Assembly (NCBI GenBank): GCA_033297075.1
Contig: MU858240.1
Coordinates: 1-64,000 of the forward strand
From: Rhypophila decipiens
Taxonomy: Eukaryota > Ascomycota > Sordariomycetes > Sordariales > Naviculisporaceae
Reading direction: 5' to 3'
DNA: 64,000 nt
The notes under the pieces were generated by a model. That model did no database searches. It was given only the letters and a program-made list of their open reading frames with translations, and was not told the DNA's origin. The position numbers were made by a program, and so were the translations under genes. Below are positions 21,586-32,105 of the stretch, piece after piece (positions within the stretch are counted from its first letter, which is position 1; each line of letters starts with the position of its first letter).

Positions 21586-22434
21586 TCATTCCCTCAAGGT
21601 AACAACAGTCCTGGCACAATAAAGATCAGCAGGAACAAAGGGCTTCCTCTTGATCTTGACCTTGTTCCCATCCTGGTCCTCCTTTTCCTCTTCAATCTCC
21701 AATTCCAGCGTCTCAAACGAATTCGTCACCACGGCCGTGAACGGCTCCGGCGGGTGACCCCAGATGGTATCCACCGCCCTGGCAGCCGAGTCAATCTGAA
21801 CGAGTCGAAATCCCTCCTTGGCCTTTTCCTTCATGTACCAATGCGCCGTCGCCTTTGCCAATCCCAGCCCTTCATAACCGCCTCTGGTAGCGGTCCCTGA
21901 TCGAATGATGACTTCTCCTGGAACCTTGGGTTTCTTGTCCTCTGAGTTCTTGTCGCGGGGGTCTTGCTCCTCGGCTGTGTTGAAAAGAATGCCTAGCTCG
22001 GGGAGGAACGAAACGAACTCGTCAAGTTTGGAATGGTCCATTGGATAAAAGGCGTCGTATCCCAATGCGACGTGCACGAGGGGAAAGTCCATTTGCTCGA
22101 GCAGCTCTGGACCGGTGGCGGAAGTTTTGGTGAAATCCCAGTGCAGTTTCCCGCCGGTGGCAGCGGAGGAGGGATGTTTGAAGACGTATTCTGTGTCAAA
22201 GACGCCGTATGAGTGGCCTGAGTTGATGCCGTGCAGATGATGGTAGTCGAGGGTCTTGAACATGCTGTATGCCTGAGAGGCGACCTTGCCTGGCGGTGTG
22301 TCGGGGTAGAGGATTGACCAGATGGGGCTGTTGTAGAGGTTGCTGTGGGTTATGATGCTTTTGGCCCAGTCCAGCTCGTTGGTGGTGAGTTTGCGGATTT
22401 GGTACCGCGCGGGCAGAATCGCTTCGGTTGTCAT
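21586..22434 (-). CDS. GNAT-like conserved fungal protein (putative acetyltransferase)
   Basis: A single exon of 282 codons starting MTTEAILPARYQIRKLTTNE; the upstream in-frame Met at 22476 adds a leucine-rich stretch and is less likely. The protein resembles fungal GNAT-fold proteins. An N-terminal YQIRKLTTNELDWAKSI segment looks like the first beta strand and helix of the fold. RSGTATRGGYEGLGLAKATA followed by HWYMKEKAKEGFRLVQI resembles the acetyl-CoA loop and following helix. A late charged insertion (EIEEEKEDQDGNKVKIKRK) precedes the C-terminal strand. No catalytic residue can be named with confidence, and no targeting signal is visible. Function is unknown; an N-acetyltransferase role is inferred only from fold-like features. 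Confidence 0.7.
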   Translation of the reverse strand: MTTEAILPARYQIRKLTTNELDWAKSIITHSNLYNSPIWSILYPDTPPGKVASQAYSMFKTLDYHHLHGINSGHSYGVFDTEYVFKHPSSAATGGKLHWDFTKTSATGPELLEQMDFPLVHVALGYDAFYPMDHSKLDEFVSFLPELGILFNTAEEQDPRDKNSEDKKPKVPGEVIIRSGTATRGGYEGLGLAKATAHWYMKEKAKEGFRLVQIDSAARAVDTIWGHPPEPFTAVVTNSFETLELEIEEEKEDQDGNKVKIKRKPFVPADLYCARTVVTLRE

Positions 22435-23396
22435 TTTGCACAAAGGTGAGCATAAAAGGTATGGAAAGAGGTTCAAGGCGAGGTGACTGCTGGAGGAGGG
22501 CTTTGAGGATGGCTCTGAAGTGATGGAGATGGAGTCTCAAGGTTGATGAGGAGCAGGTGTGGTTCAGTATATATCCTCGGCGCCATGGAGACCGTGACAC
22601 TGCAACGTTTGCAGCCATACCGTATACGGGACATGCATAGCTGCATACGAGATACGACTTCCTCTCCGCTCCGGGTATAACGTCCAGCGTGACTTTTATT
22701 TGCAAATTTGGTATCTGATTATAATAGGCCAAGAGGTGTGACCATTGATGCATCTTCTACAGTACGAACAATAGTAGGCGGGATGCCGTGCACTGACCGG
22801 TTGGGAGGCTGCGTTAGCGGTGCCACCTTTGTAATGGGTTACATAACCGTTTACAAAGATCAAACTTCTTTATTGATATCATCCATCAGGTACCATTGCC
22901 CTGTTTGGAACATTCGGCTGCGAATTTGAGCTTCACGGGAAATTTAATCTTTATCACAGTCAACTCCAACTGATGTGAGACGTGCCATCGTGGCAAGATA
23001 ATACGCGCATAAGACTCCAAGTCCACCTCTTTATATCCGGAAGGTAGTATTGAGGCTGATTAAGATGCATCCAACAAGAGCATTCATATTTTGGTCATTC
23101 TTGACCAGACCGCGGCTATTTGGATGATGTACGTACTTCGCGTTGGCAACAGTGTTTGTTAGAATTGGGGCGGATGGAATTGCCATCGTCAACATGGTCA
23201 TGACACCGCCGTTGCCTCTTAATTAGTCCGTTATTAGTCCCTGGGTTTCTTTGATAGCGGCAACTCTATTCGTGGACCATCACTGGTCACACCCAACGGT
23301 TGCCCGTTCACCGACGGGCTTGGTCATCATCCGTAATCCACTTTCAACGTCAACCGAGTCACCGCATATTCCAATCTTACCTCAGAAGTCAACAAC
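22435..23396. other. Divergent promoter between the GNAT-like and HD-domain genes
   Basis: No gene is supported. A TATATA stretch near 22566-22573 lies about 135 bases before the minus-strand start at 22434. The rest is AT-rich with several short direct repeats. Confidence 0.45.
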
Positions 23397-24683
23397 ATGT
23401 GCCGACCAAGTTCAGGCTCCTCAACGGGCACGTCGGGCAGTGAGGGAGTCGGCAGCGGGGTCATCCCGGCCTCGGTGCGTGCCCTGATGCCGAATCACCC
23501 AGCCTGCGCTGAGGCTCTTTCCCTGGCCAAGGCATCTCTGCCGCCATCCATCTTGTACCACAGCTTCCGGGTATTTCTCTACGCACAGGCGTTTATGCGA
23601 AGCTTTCAGGACGACCTTGAAGAGAATCTGCCTTCACCGCACCCAGCAATATTCACGGCGCCACATCCCGGACCTGAACCCGGAAAACGGAGCGGTATCC
23701 GGAACAGCCCTAGCAGCGGAAGTCTACGATCACCATCTGCACCATCTCATTCTCGTTCTTTTTCATATCCCAGGAGTCCTGGTATTGGCACCTTTCCTCT
23801 CAGGAGCCCCGGAATCGGTGCCTTTCCTCCAAGGAGTCCGGGTCTTGGCATTGGGTCTGGTCCCGGGACCGGTAGTCGTCCGTCATCATCCGTCTCCCTG
23901 TCCGGCACCGGCACCACCTTGGTCAACGACGACTCTGATGCCGAGCCCGAGAATGATAATCTCTTTCCGCTCCCAAGTCCAGGTATTCCTCCCTACAGCC
24001 TAGGTCTCGGCATCTCCGAGCCGCCGAGCTCCCCACGCCGTCCTCCTCCGAGTTCAATTCCCCCTTTCCCCGAACACATTCTCTTCGTAGGCTGTATCCT
24101 CCACGACATCGGCACCGCGCCCCAATATGACGCCATACCAGAGCGATTCGAAGTCGTCGGGGCGGACGTTGCCGTCCGTGTCCTGCGTAACCACCATCCC
24201 GCAGACACCGCTTCGATCGGAAACTTTCCAGACTCCTCAGGGAAAGGAAGTCTGAAAGAGAGAAGAAGAGCAACAAACACGACCATCTTGACGCACCATG
24301 CACTTCAATCCCAGCAGATTAAGGATCTGTGGTTGGCATTGTCGTTGCACACCTCGCCGGGAATTGCAGAACGGATGGGCGGGGTCGTGAGGGCGATTAG
24401 ATTAGCTGTGAGGGCTGATTTTGGAAGCTATCCTGTTCCTCATCTCAACTTTAAGGCCGAGGTTTTGGGCGGCGGTGAGCTGGGGGCGGGAACAGGGAAT
24501 GGGTTGGTTAACGTGATCAAGTGGGGCCTTCCGAGGCTTGAGATTGAAAAGGAGCTGGGAGATGCGGTTGTCAGACAGGCGTTGGGGGATAGGAGGAAGG
24601 CACCTTCTGCTAGCTGGCCTGGGGATTTGGTCAGGGCTTGGGAGGAGGATCCTGAGACGGAGGGGGTTAATAAAGGCTTTTAG
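23397..24683 (+). CDS. HD-domain metal hydrolase, cyanamide-hydratase-like
   Basis: A single exon of 428 codons. The N-terminal helix LPPSILYHSFRVFLYAQAF carries the first histidine of the HD fold. GCILHDIGTAPQYDAIPERF gives the HD pair, followed by FEVVGADVAVRVLRNHH. LALSLHTSPGIAERMGG supplies a further metal-site histidine. This order (HSxRV, LHDIGT, RFEVxGAD, HTSPG) matches fungal cyanamide hydratases (Ddi2/3 type), zinc enzymes converting cyanamide to urea, and related proteins of unknown substrate. Between the first His and the HD pair there is a Ser/Pro/Gly-rich insertion of about 150 residues that includes near-repeats of RSPGIGxFP. Typical family members are much shorter (about 225-250 residues). 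The enzyme may therefore have a changed substrate or partner; the metal site looks intact. Confidence 0.75.
   Translation: MCRPSSGSSTGTSGSEGVGSGVIPASVRALMPNHPACAEALSLAKASLPPSILYHSFRVFLYAQAFMRSFQDDLEENLPSPHPAIFTAPHPGPEPGKRSGIRNSPSSGSLRSPSAPSHSRSFSYPRSPGIGTFPLRSPGIGAFPPRSPGLGIGSGPGTGSRPSSSVSLSGTGTTLVNDDSDAEPENDNLFPLPSPGIPPYSLGLGISEPPSSPRRPPPSSIPPFPEHILFVGCILHDIGTAPQYDAIPERFEVVGADVAVRVLRNHHPADTASIGNFPDSSGKGSLKERRRATNTTILTHHALQSQQIKDLWLALSLHTSPGIAERMGGVVRAIRLAVRADFGSYPVPHLNFKAEVLGGGELGAGTGNGLVNVIKWGLPRLEIEKELGDAVVRQALGDRRKAPSASWPGDLVRAWEEDPETEGVNKGF
23780..23860 (+). repeat. Imperfect repeats coding RSPGIG units
   Basis: Within the HD-domain gene, three copies of about 33-36 bp encode RSPGIGTFP, RSPGIGAFP and RSPGLGIG. 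They lie in the low-complexity insertion and are likely to vary in number between strains. Confidence 0.6.
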
Positions 24684-25193
24684 TCTCACGTCGAAAAGAA
24701 GGCATGGCGTGGAAGGAAACGTGCATGGAATAAATTTGATTACAGGAGTTTAAATGGGCATTTTCGGCGATGAGATAGATGGAAAGAGCTTGATTGGTTG
24801 CTACTGGATGGAAGGCTGTGGGTGTCTTTTTAGATTCGGTTACTTCTAGCCTCTTCTAGGGTTATTCTAATGGGGAATGAAAAGATGAAAGGGGATATCT
24901 CTCTGAGCAACCTCCGCGGAGACTGCAAAGGTTAATCCACACTCGAACAGCAGTCTCATAGTCAGAACCCTCAAGCACCTTGGGCTTGAGTCAACAGCAT
25001 ATCTGGATACCTGCGGGCCTACTAATGCCATTGTCTAATCCGGGTCGTCACAGAGCCCTAGGTCGTTCATCCAAAAAGGTCTGCTTCATCATCGCCAGGT
25101 GACCTTGGTCTGATGAGCTGCCCGGAGTGATGAAGCATGGCGCGAAGAAAATGATCCGATGTTAAAGGGTGTTTGGCAAGTTATACCCACAAA

Positions 25194-25201
25194 TATAAAA
25201 G
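25194..25201 (+). promoter_or_regulatory. TATA-like box
   Basis: TATAAAAG lies 215 bases before the ATG at 25409. With the predicted leader intron removed it would be about 160 bases upstream in mature-transcript terms. Confidence 0.4.
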
Positions 25202-25339
25202 CTTGATTCACCGCAGAATCAGGTATAAATGAGTGCCTCGTTGACTGAAAACTTTCAACCTTCATCACCGACCTGCTCGATACTGCCCAGTCTCATCTTG
25301 CCCTGAATATCGTTTGATCACTTGAAGGTCTCCCAAACA

Positions 25340-25391
25340 GTAAGTATCCATCGGTCTTGCTCAAGTCATCCCCAGCCTGCTAACAACCTAG
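25340..25391 (+). other. Probable 5'-UTR intron
   Basis: GTAAGT at 25340, a GCTAAC branch site at 25379-25384 and a CTAG acceptor ending at 25391 delimit a 52-nt intron ending 17 bases before the start codon. All three signals are close to the fungal consensus. Confidence 0.55.
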
Positions 25392-25408
25392 CTCAATAAT
25401 TAGTAAAA

Positions 25409-26049
25409 ATGAACCCTACCGAACAAACCGAGCCCTTCCGACCCTCAACGCCGCCCCCCGCAAAGTCGGAGCCCGTCCGCCCCGCCACGCCCCGCAACTT
25501 CGGGCCGATCGCTCCCCCCGTGGTCAGCTCGGCCGGTCCCGCCAGCGCCAGCAACATTGGCCTTCCAGTCAAGTCCTGGAAACCCCCCGCCTGCACTAGC
25601 CCAACCCAGACCTTTGCCCAGTTCAAACGCAAGGTCGAGTCCGAGTGGAGAGGCAGCATCCTCCAAGCAAAATCGGGCGACATCATTATCACAATCCCCA
25701 AGCGAGACCTGCTTCTGTCTGAGTTGCTGAATGAGATGAGTAGCACGGATGGCAAGGGGAAGGAAATGCGGGTTTTTGTAAGTTTTGTTTTACACTGGAT
25801 CTTGCCTCGCCTCACCTACCACACTTCACCCCACTTTGCCTCACCTCACTTACCTCACCTCCTGAAATTCATATATGGTCTTATATCGATCATTGGTTTG
25901 CTAACTAACTTGGCCGAATATAGGACAACAACGGCAAGTACACCGCTATGGTTTATCGCGCCACTATTCGCGAGCTCATGGGCGACAGGGCAATGGAGGA
26001 GGAGAGCCAGTCTTTTTGGCTCCCGAGATCGGTTTATAGGACTTTATAA
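25409..26049 (+). CDS. Small uncharacterised conserved-looking protein (164 aa)
   Basis: Exon 1 is 25409-25777 and exon 2 is 25924-26049; the 146-nt intron has GTAAGT and ends CCGAATATAG. The joined frame reads KEMRVF then DNNGKYTAMVYRATIRELMG and stops at TAA 26047-26049. The first 60 residues are Pro/Ser/Thr-rich and disordered. The rest is compact, with TFAQFKRKVESEWRGSILQ, KSGDIIITIPKRDLLLSELL and the C-terminal SQSFWLPRSVYRTL. This suggests a small alpha/beta domain. No family is recognised. The splice signals and protein-like sequence on both sides of the intron make the gene itself convincing. The intron contains a run of CCTCACCT-type repeats. No signal peptide or membrane segment is seen. 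Confidence 0.6.
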
Positions 26050-27221
26050 GCGTCTTTTGAAAGTATTTGATAGAACTGACGGTTTTGGAAGGGCAGGATT
26101 GCTGAATACACCTCGCTCATGTGAAATGCAAGTTGGCGTTTGGGACTTGATAATTTGCCTAGTGTGAGACATGTGCGAAAAGATTATTTGTATCTTGTAG
26201 TTACTCTAGCATGGATATACCTAAGTTGCATGGTGGTAGCCTGCTGGTCTGATACTCCAGATCATAGATGTGATGCAGGCTGGTCTTTAAATCATGACAC
26301 GACCCATGACCTACAAACAATCCTGATAATGTCTGATAATTCTTTTGTTTGGCTGACCGATTTCATATCCTTGCATATCGGTTCCTCGTTAAACCATGTG
26401 TTGATGTTTGTGATCCCTATTCTATACCTAGCTCTAGCCAGACTATCAGCGACCGACATTGTGTAAATGGGCGTTGTATGTCGATGTGTGTCAATGCGCG
26501 TAACTGTAAGTATAGCAGGGAAGTCCCCAGATACTCATAATCAATGTAGTCGAGTTGTGAAAGAGCCTCATGGCCCCCATGTGACATGTCTCAATCTAAA
26601 TCCCTTATCGTCCACATCCATCGTCCAATTATCTCGGATATCAACCGCCCCAAAGGAAGAATCCTTCCTGTATGTGTGCTCCACAGATAGGAACACAGGC
26701 TAAGCAGTCGCACGTACGAATACAGGCAACTTCTGCAGCTACCCGTGAACTGTGGGTTCGGTGGCATGTTAAACAGCATTTAATCAATCATGGTGCATTA
26801 GCCCTCGCGCCGGCGTCAAGCCCGGGTACGAGAACCCCCTCTTTTCCTTCCTTCATTCCTTCCATTGGTAGACCTATGCCAGTGTCGCATGTTGTATGGT
26901 GAAGGAGCATTTGCTACTTACCTAGGACTCCTTCCTGGATGCTTGAAATTTTCTGTCATATCCTTCCTGCCTTGTTGAATAAGGTTATCTGTCAGCAATC
27001 AACATCCCCATCAAGCCTGGCCGTTCTGGTTCATCGAATTCTCTCAGAAAGATATCTATTCCTTTCGAAAACATCCAAAAAAAACACATCCCAGGGAAGC
27101 ACCCAGCCCAGGCGAACCGGGCCTCTCGCTGAACCCACAATCACAAGGCCCCAGAACACAATACCGTCGCACCCAGAGCAAAGACAAAAAAGGAGACAAA
27201 AACGAACAACTGGAAGACGAA
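26050..27221. other. Intergenic, no supported gene
   Basis: Short frames on both strands without domains. AT-rich in the left part. Confidence 0.45.
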
Positions 27222-27565
27222 ATGCCATCCCAATCCCTACCAAGTTTCTGGCTCACCCTCCAGTTCTTCTCCCCAACAGTCTCCAACATCGACGGCGGCT
27301 GTGTAATCACCATGCCCCAGGACAAAGTCACCAAGAGCGCTGTCCAAGCACTAGTCGACGGCACAGCGGGATTATCTTCCAAGGCGACTATCCAGGTGAG
27401 CGAGCCGAACTTTTAACGATTATCAGTTCATCAAGCATGTATACTTGAAATTTATTGATTTGCTTTTTGATCTTTCTTCTGAAGCTGACGAGATGGTAAA
27501 TCCAGGAACGAGAAGGCTACATCGACGTCTATCTAGCGGGTATCAGCAAGGCTGCACTTGGCTAG
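27222..27565 (+). CDS. Small two-exon protein (about 77 aa), unknown
   Basis: Exon 1 is 27222-27395 and exon 2 is 27506-27565. The 110-nt intron has GTGAGC and TCCAG, with an AGCTGAC branch-like sequence at 27483-27489. The product begins MPSQSLPSFWLTLQFFSPTV, continues with DGGCVITMPQDKVTKSAVQA and ends REGYIDVYLAGISKAALG. The hydrophobic start is weak as a signal peptide because it contains several prolines and serines. No family is recognised. The compact second part looks like a small folded domain. The case rests on the clean in-phase splice and on protein-like sequence in both exons. Confidence 0.4.
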
Positions 27566-27954
27566 CCGGCGTGAGGAGGAGAAAACAGGCTGGGTGATGG
27601 AACGGGAGCCTGGAGGGGCTGATGGCAAATGCCATGTCACGGGTGGATTTCTGTGACGCTATACGTGCGTGCTTTGTCCCAAGAGTCGGTTTTCCTTCCG
27701 ACAAACTCGGGACACTTTACCTCTCGGGCCGAGATGTAATACCCGTGAATGGCGAACGTCATCGTTCAATAAGGTTTAAGCCTCAAAACTTTGCAAGCAG
27801 AAAGTTATTCCGAGAGCCGACGGGTGCCGAGATAAGAATCATAAGATAGGCTTTGGTGGCCACGAGGAGTGATCAAAAACAGCTTTTCCCGTGGCCGTTC
27901 GCTCCAGGTCTCTCTCCTCGTCCTCTGACCTGTGCAAAGCCCTACCTGCCCACC
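27566..27954. other. Intergenic, no supported gene
   Basis: Upstream of the F-box pseudogene. Nothing recognisable. Confidence 0.4.
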
Positions 27955-29503
27955 ATGTCATTTGCCTGGTCACCTATCTGCGACCTCCCAGGCATTTATG
28001 AATTTCATGGAATTGATTCTCCTCTGGAACCACAACCAAACCCATACCAAAACGTCCCAGACGAAGACCTCCCACGCCAAAACCTCGAGCCCCCGGTGCA
28101 GCAGGTATCCGAACAGGCCAAGCCACCGTACATGTTTCGACTCCCCGATGAGTTGATTGTGAGGGTTCTCAACCAACTCGGCGGCAATGACAGGATCGTC
28201 TCCTTGCTCATATTACGCCGAGTCTCGCAGCGTCTCAGGCGCATCGTCTACGAAGCAAGCATATGGCGCGGGATCGAGAGGGACCAGGGTCGGCAGCCGT
28301 TCACCGAGTTTCCAGGCGAATGTCGCTTGTTGATCGAGGGCGACATATCTAGCATCCAATGGGTCGGCTTGAAGCAGGGGTTAAGAAGAGACAGGTCGAC
28401 GCTTCCCAAATGTGCCGCCTGCCGTGCAACTCCGCCACGCGATCTCGGCGAGCCCGAGAGTTGCAGATTCGTGGGGACGAATGTAGCGGCGGACGAAGAG
28501 ACGCGGTCCAAGGATTCTGCCTACCATTGCGACGGTTGTCATACCCATCACCCTCGCGCCGTTTCTCTCAGTCACAGTGGGACAAGCCACACAATGACGG
28601 GGAAGGTGGGAAGATCTGTATTGGTCGACAGGGTCAAGTCCGACTGTGCGAGCATGTCCGGATCGGGTGGGAAGACATTGAGAAACATGTCGAGCTGTGG
28701 AAGGGCCAGTCAGAGTACTGTGCACGGCGCGACCGATTCGAATTCCGTGGCCTTGACTGGTGGGAAGCTTGTCTCAATGACTTTGAGGTTCGTTGTGACG
28801 ACCCAAGTCACCTCGTCGGCTCTTCGCCCTGTGCCGAAAACGCGGGGCCTCATACGGATGCCCATCGGAATCGATCAAGCTGGGGCGACTATTCCAGGAG
28901 TACCGCAATGGCCCAGCCAGGATGATAGTCCCGTCATCTCCTGACTGTCCGCAGCCCGAGGAGCTTTGTTTACGGGCCCCTTGCAGCCCCTTGGGCGACA
29001 GTCTTCATGTTGACAAAGTGGATAAGTACCACCACAGTCCTCAGTACTACCTCAGCTTTGCGGCCAATAACCCCGACAAGATGCCGCCGTGCCCGCCAGC
29101 TACAACACCACCGGATCGCAAATGGTTCCTATACGACGGGACCTGCAGATCCCATGGCGGATACTACATGCCAGGAAGCCTAGAACGAGGTGTTGGGTAT
29201 ATGGATAACATCCAGAGCAGCACCCACATGACCTACCATCGGGTCCACCCCAATGATTCCCTGTCTCTGATTACTACGTATCGACGCAAAATCCCCGTCT
29301 GTTACGAGCAGAAATGGTTCGTTATCAAACAGCCCAAGTACAAGAGGATGTTAAGTACAACCGATTTTGTGGAAGGTGTGTGGTGAAATGGGCTGTCTAC
29401 CATCAATCTCACCCACGAGTGGTTCCATGCGGTTGACCCGGACACATGGTGTTCTAACCTGGGAGAGCAACATACAGGCCAGGTTAGGACAAACTGCTCC
29501 TAA
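27955..29503 (+). pseudogene. F-box protein, broken by frameshifts and stops
   Basis: From ATG 27955 the frame gives an acidic, Pro-rich N-terminus and an F-box (FRLPDELIVRVLNQLGGND, followed by RVSQRLRRIVYEASIW). It then gives a cysteine-rich zone characteristic of a large fungal F-box family. Near 28562 the frame must shift to reach GRQGQVRLCEHVRIGWEDIE. Near 28870 it must shift again to reach LGRLFQEYRNGPARMIVPSS. In that third frame the family's C-terminal block EWFHAVDPDTW follows a TGA (29384-29386), and a TAA closes it at 29501-29503. The blocks are in the family's usual order, so this is one decayed gene rather than several small ones. Intact relatives act as substrate adaptors of SCF ubiquitin ligases. 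Here a functional product is unlikely. Confidence 0.7.
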
Positions 29504-29524
29504 TGTCCTAGCTTGAGATTTGAT

Positions 29525-31456
29525 ATGAGTGGGGCTATGGCGTACCGGGACCTGCCTTTGTATCTGCATGTCCGCTGTGAATATGGGTGTGTGCAGCATG
29601 TGCTGCGGGATGAACTCGGGCCTGACTCGGAGGCCAGGAGTCTCAGGAAGGATTTTGAAGACTATCTCGACAATGTGCAGCATGTGCTGCGGGATGACCT
29701 CGAACGTGGGGTCAGAAAGTATCTTGAAGATTCTCTGGGCGCTGATGATGATGATTCCTCTAGAGAAGAGGAACTTGAATCATTGGATCCAAATTGCTGG
29801 CGAGATTATTTAGATTGCTTGCGGATCAAGAATGTTGAGCTTCCTAACTCGGGCTGTATCGCTGCAGGAGACGCCGGCTTGTATCTGTATTTGGCAGCAC
29901 GGAGAGGCCATCTGGATTTAGCGAAAAAGTTTCTATCCAAAGAAACTGTCTCTGCCGAGGTCAAGGAGTTCGGCTCAACTGCACTGCATGCGGCAGCAGA
30001 GTGGGGGCACCTCCCGATGGTGGGAATTCTGATCGATGGCGAGGCCGACGTCATGAGAAGAGACAGGAGCGGGAAAACGGCCATCGAACAAGCAATGGCA
30101 GCAGGCGAAAGCAAGATTGTCGAGCGGCTGCTGGATTGCCTTTCTGCCTTCCAGACTCCTCCTACCGCGGCCGAATACGACGACCGTGTTGCGCTTCAGA
30201 AACAAGCATCGTCTTGGCTGGAAGCGGTTGAGATCCGAGACGCCATCGATCGAGGCGACCTTTGGCAACTCACGTATCTCTTGGAGGCGAACCTGTCGTT
30301 GGATGTCAACACTCTTCGGCTTCCGAGTTGCCGCAGAAGGCGAGCAACAAGCAGCGAATCCTGGATGCTTCCTCTTCACAGAGCCGTCATGAATCATAAA
30401 TCGGACCCTTCCATCTTGAACCTCCTGTTGAAAAGAGGGGCCGATTTCACTCTTGTTGACGCTGACGGGAACACGGGTGTCCACTGGGCCGCGGCCTCGG
30501 GATATCATCCGGCATTGGATACTTCAAGTTGGCTTTACAAGAAGCCATGGTGTACCAGACTCGGTTGTCACCCAGAACAATAGAGGGACGTGTATGATTC
30601 TTTCCTTGCCCGAGCGACGAACAAGGCTGGAAATACCCCATTGCACCTAGCAATACGGTATGGGACTGTTACGACAGTCCAAGCGCTGCTATGGGCTTAC
30701 GATGGAAATGATGATGCTAGGAACGCTGATGGATATACCCCTCTGGACTTTGCGGTTGCGTCGGGCGAGTCTGGCAGGTCGCTCGTTTCCAGCGAGCTTG
30801 CGCGTGACCGGGAGGGATCCACTGATAGCAGTAAGCGGCTGTTCGAGAACCTAGAGTGTCTCGTCTTGGAGCCGGTCGGGGGCCGGGAAATTTCAAACAC
30901 CAGACGAGCGTCCCTCTTGCAGCACGCCTGTTACGGCATGCTCTTTGACGCTAGAGGCTGGAAGAAGTTGGTCAAGAAGCTGCTGAAGAACCAGGATATA
31001 AAGGCATACCAGGAAGACGCCTACGGACGTTGGCCTTTACATCTCGCGGTCAGGTCAGCGAATCCGGATATTGCTCGACTTCTGCTCGAACATGGCGGCG
31101 TCGATGTAAACGCGCGGGATCGTGACGGAATGACTGCTCTGCACACGGCCGTGGTAGCGGGAAGGAGATCTTCATTGCAACTTCTTCTTTCCCACGGTGT
31201 TGGTGTTGGCGTCGTCGATATGCAAGCATGCGACTACAATGGCAGAACAGCGCTGCATCTCGCCGCATATTTTCGCCACTATGACATATATAAAGATCTG
31301 GTCGCCGCTAGTGAGGCTAGATCCAGTCTACATATAAGGGAGTTAAGCCAGTCAAGGGACAAGACAAATAAAAGAGCGCATGAGATCGCAGAAAGCAGGG
31401 GAATTGGGTTGCTAGCATGGCAATATCCAGTGATGGAAGGTATGTCATACTGGTAG
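29525..31456 (+). pseudogene. Ankyrin-repeat protein with one in-frame stop
   Basis: A single frame runs from ATG 29525 to TAG 31454-31456, interrupted by TAG at 30581-30583. Ankyrin repeats are clear on both sides: AGLYLYLAARRGHLDLAKKF, GSTALHAAAEWGHLPMVGIL, then after the stop GNTPLHLAIRYGTVTTVQAL, GRWPLHLAVRSANPDIARLL, GMTALHTAVVAGRRSSLQLL and GRTALHLAAYFRHYDIYKDL. The stop is one C-to-T change from CAG. The frame is the same as the last block of the F-box pseudogene upstream, so the two may once have been a single F-box/ankyrin gene. Near the N-terminus a 23-bp sequence encoding VQHVLRD occurs twice, 83 bp apart (29591 and 29674). Ankyrin arrays bind proteins; nothing more specific can be said. 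Confidence 0.65.
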
Positions 31457-32105
31457 GTAGCGTTACCGAAAAAGGCCTGTCAGTAGTACCCAGTTTTATG
31501 AATATACGTCCGTAACCGACGACAAGACAAGACATGGATGGGGTGAAGATGAAAACTCGATTGGAGGAATATGGATGCTGTCCAGCTGAGGTTGAAGGTT
31601 GTGGGCCCACTGCTGCGAGTGGTAGTGTACATTACGTACTATACAGCAAATACACTGGTATCGAATACGTGGAAACGAGCCTTTCTCAAACTCCATACAC
31701 AAGTCACGAGCTTTAGCGAAATGCCCGCGATTTATGTGGCTAGAAATTATATGCTCGCACTCATGTTTACAGCTCCTGGCCACCTGGAAGGTATGGGCTT
31801 GTCGACAACAAGGACAACATTGGAAGAGACCAATGTACCGGTATCCGTACCGATCACCGGCCCGGGATGGTGCCTGTGGGAGAATTGCGGGGTATTATTG
31901 GGCGGGGCCGGATGACGGCATCGTCAAACGGGTATTGCCGGATCCTTGTTGCGCATCTCGGAGTCACTTTTGGTGCACGGAAAGACCTCACTCCGGCTTC
32001 TTGCTCAAAGAAATACATACCCTTTTCTCACCAAGGTTGGCAAATAACAGCTGCACATTTCTGTCACAACACACCTAACACCAGTCAACAACGTACCGAT
32101 CTACC
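31457..32105. other. Intergenic, border between accessory and core halves
   Basis: No gene is supported. To the right, genes are intact and closely spaced. Confidence 0.45.

Larger units (their letters stand above)
24684..25408. other. Intergenic, promoter and leader of the next gene
   Basis: No coding sequence is supported. The right part holds a TATA-like box (25194) and a likely 5'-UTR intron (25340-25391). Confidence 0.5.
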
